Shown here: positions 7,046-11,299 of the stretch, piece after piece
How the letters are laid out: every line of letters starts with the position of its first letter
How positions within the stretch are numbered: position 1 is the stretch's first letter
Assembly (NCBI GenBank): GCA_021792815.1
Contig: JAJYTX010000046.1
Location: forward strand, 1-11,299
Reading direction: 5' to 3'
DNA from: Pseudomonadota bacterium
GTDB taxonomy: Bacteria > Pseudomonadota > Gammaproteobacteria > Steroidobacterales > Steroidobacteraceae
DNA: 11,299 nt
Made by a program: the position numbers and the translations under genes
Notes under the pieces: model-generated
Told to the model about the DNA's origin: nothing
What the model saw: only the letters and a program-made list of their open reading frames with translations
Databases searched by the model: none

Positions 7046-8301
7046 GTTGCCGCACTCTTGCCGCGGGACAGCCCGATGCCGCACCGTCCGCAGACGGCAA
7101 CTCCTTCGAGATCATGCGGCCGCGCGCGCCGGTGCGGACGCCGCCCGAGCGGCGCAACGGAGCGTCGGTCAAAGCGGCTGATCTGGCGCCCCACGGCCTG
7201 TATCTGCCCAACAACAACATACTGGCGCCGCACATGCGCTCCCCGGAATATGTGCAGATTTCCACCGCCGCGGCGATGACGCTCGGGCTCATGCCGGGGC
7301 GGATGCATCGCTGCGCGTGCACCCGCTGCCTCAACCTGCTGTTGACCTACCCGGAAGGCTGCCGCGCCAACTGTGCCTACTGCGGGCTGGCGCGCCACCG
7401 CGAGGCTGATCGCGACTATGCCGATCGCAACTTCATCCGGGTCGACTGGCCGGCGGTCCCGGTGCAGCAGCTGGTCGAGACTGTGGCCCGTGACGGCGCC
7501 GCCAGCGTCTTTCACCGCATGTGCATCTCGATGATCACCCATCCGCGCTCCGATGCCGACACGGTGGCCGTGCTGGGCGCGTGGACGCGGCGCATCGATC
7601 CTGCGGCCGTGCCGGTCTCGATCCTGTCCAATCCGACCACGATGAGCCGCGCGGATGTGGCGCGGCTCAAGGACCTGGGCGCCGACATATTCACGGTGGC
7701 GCTCGATGCGGCCACGGCGCCGATCTTCGAGCGCACGCGCGGCAAGGGTGTGCAGTCGCCGCACAAGTGGAGCAAGTACTGGGAAATCCTGCACGCCGCG
7801 CGCGAGGTATTCGGGCCGGGGAAATTCGGCGCGCACATCATCATCGGCATGGGCGAGACGGAGTTCGAGGCGCTCTCGCTCGTGCAGCAGCTGGTCGAGC
7901 TCGGTGGCCACAGCCACCTGTTCTGCTTCTTTCCCGAGAAGGGTTCGCTGATGGATCACCTGCCGGCGACGCCGCGGGATCAGTGGCGGCGGGTGCAGCT
8001 CGCGCGCTATCTGATCGACTATGCATCGGTACGGCTCGAGCAGATGCGTTTCGACGGGCAGGGTCGCGTCGTCGATTTCGGTCTGCCGAGGCCGGAACTC
8101 GAGCGCATCATCGATGCCGGCGTGGCCTTCCGCACTTCGGGCTGTCCGGGCAAGTTCCGCGATGACGTGTCGGCGTGCGACCGGCCGTACGGGGATTCGC
8201 CGCCGAGCGACATTGCGAGTTACCCGTTCGCGCCGAACCGTGCGGATCTGCGCCGGATTCGCCGCCAGCTCGCGATTCCAGTGGTGCGGGAAGAGGCGTG
8301 A
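7042..8301 (+). CDS. lipS2: Radical SAM protein, LipS2-like lipoyl synthase component
   Basis: The start is the ATG at 7042, overlapping the previous stop (ATGA), giving 419 residues; the first 40 are Pro/Ala-rich and low in conservation. The radical SAM motif is C107-RAN-C111-AY-C114. Just before it lies C91-A-C93-TR-C96, and near the C-terminus C368 (SGCPGK) and C379 (SACDRPYGDS). These extra cysteines could bind one or more auxiliary iron-sulfur clusters, as the sacrificial cluster of LipA does, though the LipA arrangement itself (CX4CX5C plus RSSY) is absent. The sequence resembles the biotin-synthase-related group to which LipS proteins belong. With the upstream partner it is expected to convert octanoyl-lysine on a carrier protein to lipoyl-lysine. 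The stop overlaps the GTG of the ligase gene. Confidence 0.83.
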   Translation: MSCRTLAAGQPDAAPSADGNSFEIMRPRAPVRTPPERRNGASVKAADLAPHGLYLPNNNILAPHMRSPEYVQISTAAAMTLGLMPGRMHRCACTRCLNLLLTYPEGCRANCAYCGLARHREADRDYADRNFIRVDWPAVPVQQLVETVARDGAASVFHRMCISMITHPRSDADTVAVLGAWTRRIDPAAVPVSILSNPTTMSRADVARLKDLGADIFTVALDAATAPIFERTRGKGVQSPHKWSKYWEILHAAREVFGPGKFGAHIIIGMGETEFEALSLVQQLVELGGHSHLFCFFPEKGSLMDHLPATPRDQWRRVQLARYLIDYASVRLEQMRFDGQGRVVDFGLPRPELERIIDAGVAFRTSGCPGKFRDDVSACDRPYGDSPPSDIASYPFAPNRADLRRIRRQLAIPVVREEA

Positions 8302-9380
8302 GCAGCCGGTTGCAGGTGTTTGATGCTGGTCTGCAGGCAGGTCGGTTCAACATTGCGCTCGATCAGGCCATGCTCGAGCTGCATCAGGCGGGTGCGATCC
8401 CCGACTCGCTGCGTTTCATCCATTTCCGGCCAAGCGCGCTCATCGGTCGGCACCAGTCGCTCAGCGCCGAACTCGACCTCGACTATTGTCGTCGCCAGGG
8501 TATCGAGACCGGCCGGCGCATCAGCGGCGGCGGCGCCATCTACCTCGATCCCGGCCAACTCGGCTGGGCGCTGGTGTTCGGCCGCGGTACGCTCGGCAAT
8601 GCCTCGCTGAGCGAAGTGGCCCGGCTGGTGTGCGAGGCGGCGGCCGCCGGGCTGAGCCGCCTCGGGGTGGCGGCCCGCTTCCGTCCGCGCAACGATATCG
8701 AGGTCGAGGGCCGCAAGATCAGCGGCACCGGCGGATTCTTCGACGGCGGCACGCTGTTGTACCAGGGAACGGTGCTCGTCGATTTCGACGCCGCGGCGAT
8801 GCTGGGCGCGCTGCGCGTACCGCGCGCAAAGATCGTCCGGCACGGCATCGAATCGGCCGCGCAGCGGGTGGTGAGCCTGCGCGAGCTGCTCGGATCCCGC
8901 TCGCCGGCTCGCGAGCAGGTGCAGCAGGCGTTGCTCGAGGGATTTCAGCAGCGGCTCGGTTTTTCGTTTCACCCGGCGACGGCAGGGCAGGTCGCGTCCG
9001 TGACCGAGAAGGGACGGGAGCTTCACGAGGCGCAGATCGGCCGCGAGGAGTTCGTCGCCGAGATCGACGACGTGGCGCAGACCGGCGTTTCGATGGGAAG
9101 CAGCACGGGCGAGGGCGGTACGATCACGGCCTACCTGCGCCGCGAGGGTCACGGCGGACGGCGGATCGGGCAGGTGCTGATCACCGGGGACTTTTTCGTG
9201 GCGCCGCCCCGCCTGGTGTTTGATCTGGAGAGTCGCCTGCGGGGCGCGGAGGTCGAGTCCGCCGGTGAAACAGTCGAACGGTTCTTCGCGGAGCGTCCGG
9301 TCGCCACGCTGTCGGTGGGCGCGGCCGATTTCCGGCGCGCGATCGAGGCGGCGCTCGCTGCATCGGCGGCGGCGGGCTGA
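8298..9380 (+). CDS. slpl(AB): Fused lipoate-protein ligase sLpl(AB)
   Basis: The start is a GTG at 8298 overlapping the lipS2 stop (GTGA), preceded by GGAAGAGG; translation gives 360 residues beginning RLQVFDAGLQAGRFNIALD. Residues about 1-225 are a lipoate ligase (LplA) catalytic domain: the GRRISGGGAIYLD loop (72-84) for lipoate-AMP, RPRNDIEVEGRKISGTGG with the likely catalytic Lys140, and YQGTVLVDFD. Residues about 235-350 form an LplB-like accessory domain (KGRELHEAQIGREEF...AYLRREGHGGRRIGQVLITGDFF). Having both parts in one chain is the arrangement of the ligase tied to sHdr systems, which loads lipoate or octanoate onto the lipoate-binding protein LbpA. LbpA itself is not in this window. 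Ordinary metabolic LplA is the main alternative, but the LipS1/LipS2 partners and nearby sHdrC1 favour the sHdr version. Confidence 0.9.
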   Translation: MSSRLQVFDAGLQAGRFNIALDQAMLELHQAGAIPDSLRFIHFRPSALIGRHQSLSAELDLDYCRRQGIETGRRISGGGAIYLDPGQLGWALVFGRGTLGNASLSEVARLVCEAAAAGLSRLGVAARFRPRNDIEVEGRKISGTGGFFDGGTLLYQGTVLVDFDAAAMLGALRVPRAKIVRHGIESAAQRVVSLRELLGSRSPAREQVQQALLEGFQQRLGFSFHPATAGQVASVTEKGRELHEAQIGREEFVAEIDDVAQTGVSMGSSTGEGGTITAYLRREGHGGRRIGQVLITGDFFVAPPRLVFDLESRLRGAEVESAGETVERFFAERPVATLSVGAADFRRAIEAALAASAAAG

Positions 9381-9414
9381 GCCGGATCATGCGCGAACCG
9401 TGTCAGGTCCGGCT
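9380..9414 (+). other. 7-bp stem hairpin after the ligase gene
   Basis: AGCCGGA (9380-9386) and TCCGGCT (9408-9414) can pair around a 21-base loop directly after the ligase stop. There is no T-tract. It could weaken read-through into the next gene. The remaining gap to 9563 (183 bases in all) shows no recognisable gene; a 51-codon open frame from ATG 9389 resembles nothing I know. Confidence 0.25.
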
Positions 9415-9551
9415 GGCCGCCCGGCGACTGCTGCCGCGCGTGCCATGGTGCGCAGCCCTCGACGCAGGCTGGCGCGGGCCCTCACGCCGGGCGCTTCCGC
9501 GCTCAACGCTGTGCCCGGCCGTGCCGCGTGTCCGCACTTGCTGAAGGTATC

Positions 9552-9556
9552 AGGGG
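9552..9556 (+). promoter_or_regulatory. Ribosome binding site deciding the GTG start at 9564
   Basis: AGGGG lies 7 bases before GTG 9564. The frame stays open to a GTG at 9528, which has no comparable site, and the residues between (SALAEGIRGST) precede the conserved fold. This supports the shorter protein. Confidence 0.6.
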
Positions 9557-9563
9557 ATCAACC

Positions 9564-10280
9564 GTGGCGGATGCCAGCAAAGCGCTCGCTGTCGTGCAAC
9601 ACACCTCGGCCGAGTATCTCGGTCTCATCGAGGATCACCTCGAGGGGCGTCGGATCCGCTTCCGTTACTTCCGGCCGTTCGTCGCAGGCGGCCGCCTGCC
9701 CCGGATCGCTGAGACCGTCGAGGGCCTGGTGCTGCTCGGCGGTGGTCCGTGGGGCATCGCGCCGGGACCGGACCGCCTGGCGTCGCTCGAGGCGGAAAGG
9801 GGGCTCGCCGCGGCCGCGCTCGCCGCCGGAACGCCGCTCATCGGGTTCGGGCTCGGCGCGCAGATCCTGGCGCTCGCCGCCGGTGGTGTCGCCACACAGG
9901 CGCCGCTCAGGCTCGAAGTGGACGTCGCGAGCCGGACGGAGCCGGCCCTGGGCGGACTGTTGCCGTCGAGCTTCCCGCTGGTGCGCTACGGGCGCGATGC
10001 GGTGTCGTTGCCGCCCGCAGCCCGGGTGCTGGCGCGCGACGCCCGGGGCGACTGGGCGCTGTTCCAGCTCGGCGAACGCGCCTTCGGATTCGCGGCGCAC
10101 CCGGGTATCAAGTCGGCGATCATCGAGGATCTGATCATGGAGTTTCCGGACGCCCCGCTGCACATCGCTTCTGCGCTGACCGAGCTGCGCGCGGCGCAGA
10201 CTGCGATCGAGGCGGCGCTCGTGCCCATCATGGCCGGGCTGATCGGCGTGCTGCGCCTGATGCCGCAGGGGCGCGGGTAA
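9564..10280 (+). CDS. Class I glutamine amidotransferase-like protein lacking the catalytic Cys
   Basis: This 238-residue protein has the flavodoxin-like class I (triad) GATase fold: LAVVQHTSAEYLGLIEDHLE at the N-terminus, VEGLVLLGGGPWG (52-64), the nucleophile elbow PLIGFGLGAQ (91-100) and FGFAAHPG (174-181). In active enzymes the elbow reads GxCxGxQ; here Gly96 occupies the Cys position, and the protein contains no cysteine at all. His179 is kept, but the HPE glutamate is replaced (HPG). It therefore should not hydrolyse glutamine in the usual way and may be a binding or scaffold protein. The GTG start is supported by AGGGG 7 bases upstream. It lies between the lipoate-assembly operon and the DsrE-sHdrC1 genes, so a part in lipoate assembly or sHdr maturation is plausible but unproven. 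A sequencing error is unlikely to explain loss of both triad residues. Confidence 0.88.
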   Translation: MADASKALAVVQHTSAEYLGLIEDHLEGRRIRFRYFRPFVAGGRLPRIAETVEGLVLLGGGPWGIAPGPDRLASLEAERGLAAAALAAGTPLIGFGLGAQILALAAGGVATQAPLRLEVDVASRTEPALGGLLPSSFPLVRYGRDAVSLPPAARVLARDARGDWALFQLGERAFGFAAHPGIKSAIIEDLIMEFPDAPLHIASALTELRAAQTAIEAALVPIMAGLIGVLRLMPQGRG

Positions 10281-10283
10281 AGC

Positions 10284-10297
10284 TTGACGATTGTCAA
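10284..10297. promoter_or_regulatory. Perfect FNR/CRP-family-type box
   Basis: TTGAC-GATT-GTCAA is a perfect 5-4-5 inverted repeat matching the half-sites of FNR-superfamily regulators (TTGAT/C-N4-A/GTCAA, as in FixK/DNR-type sites). A class II geometry (centre at -41.5) would place the start of transcription near 10331-10332, and GCTAAT (10319-10324, 4/6 match to a -10 hexamer) is correctly placed. Alternatively TTGACG (10284-10289) is a -35 with TATTAG (10308-10313) as -10 at 18 bases, and the repeat is then an operator over the -35. Either way it suggests a separate promoter for the dsrE-shdrC1 genes. Confidence 0.5.
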
Positions 10298-10300
10298 TAA

Positions 10301-10357
10301 AGGAGGATATTAGTGCCAGCTAATAGGGGTGTGCGCGTCCGTTCCACAACACGCTGA
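10301..10357 (+). other. Perfect Shine-Dalgarno with 14-codon GTG frame, possible leader peptide
   Basis: AGGAGG (10301-10306) is 6 bases before GTG 10313, which opens a 14-codon frame (VPANRGVRVRSTTR) ending TGA at 10355-10357, 20 bases before the dsrE-like ATG. This is the best ribosome binding site in the window yet it does not serve the gene itself; the frame is different. If transcripts read through from upstream this leader would be translated. If transcription starts near 10331 it would not be. No known leader peptide is recognised. Confidence 0.25.
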
Positions 10358-10377
10358 CGTCCTCGGGACCGAAACAC

Positions 10378-10755
10378 ATGGCATCGAAGCTGATCATCGT
10401 GATGGCCAACACCGATCCGCGCAACGGCGAGGAGCTCGGCGCGCCGATCTTCCAGGCGACGGTGGCGGCGGCCATGGATTTCGAGGTGGAGGTGGTATGC
10501 ACCGCGACGGCCGGGCGGCTGCTGCGGAAGGGTGTCGCCGAACGGCTGTTCGTCAAGAGCGGCTCGCCGAAATCGGTACTCGATTTCATCAGGGACGCCT
10601 GCGAGGCGGGCGTGAAGTTCTGGTGCTGTTCGCCCAATCTCGAGCTGTTCGACATGAAACAGGAGGACCTGATCCCGGAGTGCAGCGGCGTCGTCGGCGG
10701 CGCCTATCTGATCGAGCGCGTCATGGATGACGACTGCAAAGTGCTCAGCTACTGA
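10378..10755 (+). CDS. Small cysteine-rich DsrE-family protein
   Basis: This 125-residue protein has a DsrE/DsrF/DsrH-like alpha/beta fold: MASKLIIVMANTDPRNGEELGAPIFQATVAAAM at the N-terminus, a middle VEVVCTATAGRLL strand-helix, and the likely active site VKFWCCSPNLELF with adjacent Cys83 and Cys84. It has six cysteines (41, 75, 83, 84, 102, 120), many for its size. In DsrE proteins the Cys at about the 83/84 position carries persulfide sulfur. The only possible start is the ATG at 10378; an in-frame stop lies at 10324 and no GTG or ATG comes between. The ribosome binding site is weak. It precedes sHdrC1 by 19 bases, and DsrE-type proteins are common next to sHdr genes, where they hand sulfur to or from TusA. 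It may be of the DsrE3 type, but I cannot assign the subgroup with certainty. Confidence 0.85.
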   Translation: MASKLIIVMANTDPRNGEELGAPIFQATVAAAMDFEVEVVCTATAGRLLRKGVAERLFVKSGSPKSVLDFIRDACEAGVKFWCCSPNLELFDMKQEDLIPECSGVVGGAYLIERVMDDDCKVLSY

Positions 10756-10774
10756 ACACGGCGGGTATCGCGCG

Positions 10775-11299
10775 GTGGCACACCAGCAGACGAGCAGGGT
10801 ACAGCAGTACATCGGCGATCCGGTCTCGGCCGACGCGCCGCTCGAGCGCGCGAAGCTCGAGGAAATCTTCCGCGACATCCAGTCTGATCTGCGCTTCGAT
10901 CACCAGCTGAACGGCTGCCTGAACTGCGGCATCTGCACCGCAACCTGCCCGTCGGCCCATTATTACGATTTCAGCCCGCGCGAGATCGTGCAGCTGCTGT
11001 GGACGGAGAACCTCGAAGGCATCTATGACGCCATGCAGGAGAAGATCTGGGCGTGCGCGCAGTGCTACACCTGCGCGGCGCGCTGTCCTTTCGGCAACTC
11101 CCCGGGCGGCCTGGTGATGCTGATGCGGGAAGTGGCGATCAAGCACGGTATGGAGTCGGCGAAGAACGTGCTGCGGCCGTTCAGCCGCGTGATGCTCAAG
11201 CTCATCTCCACCGGCAATCAGCTCTCTCCGGACATGATCAGCCGGGAGGCCTTTCCGGACTGGGGTCCTGACATTTCCAAGGTGAGCGCGCCGCTCGAT
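10775..11299 (+). CDS. shdrC1: sHdrC1, iron-sulfur subunit of the sHdr complex, 3' end missing
   Basis: A frame from GTG 10775 is open to the window end (175 codons, no stop), so the gene continues beyond it. It carries two classical [4Fe-4S] ferredoxin motifs: C48-LN-C51-GI-C54-TAT-C58-P and C94-AQ-C97-YT-C100-AAR-C104-P, spaced as in HdrC. The flanking FDHQLNGCLNCG, YYDFSPREIVQLLW and QEKIWACAQCYTC segments match HdrC-type subunits of the sulfur-oxidising heterodisulfide-reductase-like complex. It would pass electrons within the cytoplasmic sHdr complex, with sHdrB1 and sHdrA expected next downstream. The start is a GTG 19 bases after the dsrE-like stop, with only a weak GGCGGG upstream. 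The many sulfur-transfer and lipoate genes nearby favour sHdrC1 over glycolate oxidase GlcF or methanogen HdrC. Confidence 0.92.
   Translation, partial: MAHQQTSRVQQYIGDPVSADAPLERAKLEEIFRDIQSDLRFDHQLNGCLNCGICTATCPSAHYYDFSPREIVQLLWTENLEGIYDAMQEKIWACAQCYTCAARCPFGNSPGGLVMLMREVAIKHGMESAKNVLRPFSRVMLKLISTGNQLSPDMISREAFPDWGPDISKVSAPLD

Noticed and set aside
5729..7084. 451-codon minus-strand open frame opposite the deacetylase end and LipS1-like gene
   Set aside because: The plus-strand proteins show full catalytic motifs in the same bases; the antisense translation is Arg/His-rich with no recognisable domain.
5972..8301. Calling the two radical SAM genes biotin synthase (BioB) or housekeeping LipA
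   Set aside because: No other biotin genes are present, LipA's CX4CX5C and RSSY motifs are absent, and the pair is coupled to a lipoate ligase; the LipS1/LipS2 reading explains the context better.
9389..9544. 51-codon open frame in the gap after slpl(AB)
   Set aside because: Arg/Pro-rich with no ribosome binding site and no recognisable domain; a chance frame in GC-rich DNA is likelier.
10284..10297. Reading the inverted repeat as a terminator for the GATase-like gene
   Set aside because: The 5-bp stem is AT-containing and weak, and is followed by AATAAAGGAGG rather than a T-tract; a protein-binding site fits better.
10775..11299. Calling the terminal iron-sulfur gene glycolate oxidase GlcF or methanogen HdrC
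   Set aside because: The neighbouring DsrE, TusA and lipoate-assembly genes point to sHdr; nothing for glycolate metabolism or methanogenesis is seen.

Overview
The window is GC-rich and densely packed. It looks like part of the chromosome of a chemolithotrophic sulfur-oxidising proteobacterium, probably gammaproteobacterial. The main evidence is a set of genes belonging to the sulfur-oxidising heterodisulfide-reductase-like (sHdr) pathway and to the dedicated lipoate-assembly pathway that serves it. Lineage is inferred from gene content and codon/GC character only. I see no rRNA, tRNA, CRISPR array, transposase or phage gene.

Region 1 (1-1965, + strand) holds the 3' part of a NarX-type sensor kinase (HAMP, GAF, HisKA_3, HATPase) and, 8 bases later, a complete NarL/FixJ response regulator. 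Region 2 (2025-4712, - strand) is a probable operon read right to left: DsrE2, TusA, a FadL/OMPP1 outer-membrane channel, then an OsmC-family protein. The first two are cytoplasmic sulfur carriers. A 132-141 bp divergent promoter region around 4713-4853 separates it from region 3 and holds a striking AT-rich imperfect palindrome (4745-4782).

Region 3 (4854-9380, + strand) is a tightly coupled operon. A histone-deacetylase-superfamily hydrolase is followed by two radical SAM proteins of the LipS1/LipS2 type and by a fused lipoate-protein ligase, sLpl(AB). All three junctions are 4-base start/stop overlaps (ATGA, ATGA, GTGA). After a 183-base gap comes a class I glutamine-amidotransferase-like protein (9564-10280) whose catalytic cysteine is missing. 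Region 4 (10281-11299, + strand) starts with a perfect FNR/CRP-family-type site (TTGAC-N4-GTCAA). It is followed by a small cysteine-rich DsrE-family protein and the start of sHdrC1, an iron-sulfur subunit of the sHdr complex, which runs off the window end.

Reading them together: FadL could admit a hydrophobic, possibly sulfur-containing substrate. DsrE2, TusA and the small DsrE protein would pass persulfide sulfur in the cytoplasm. The sHdr complex (only C1 visible) would oxidise it, using a lipoylated carrier protein (LbpA, not in this window). sLpl(AB) and LipS1/LipS2 would build the lipoyl group on that carrier. The least explained parts are the zinc deacylase co-translated with the lipoyl-assembly enzymes and the catalytically dead amidotransferase-like protein.
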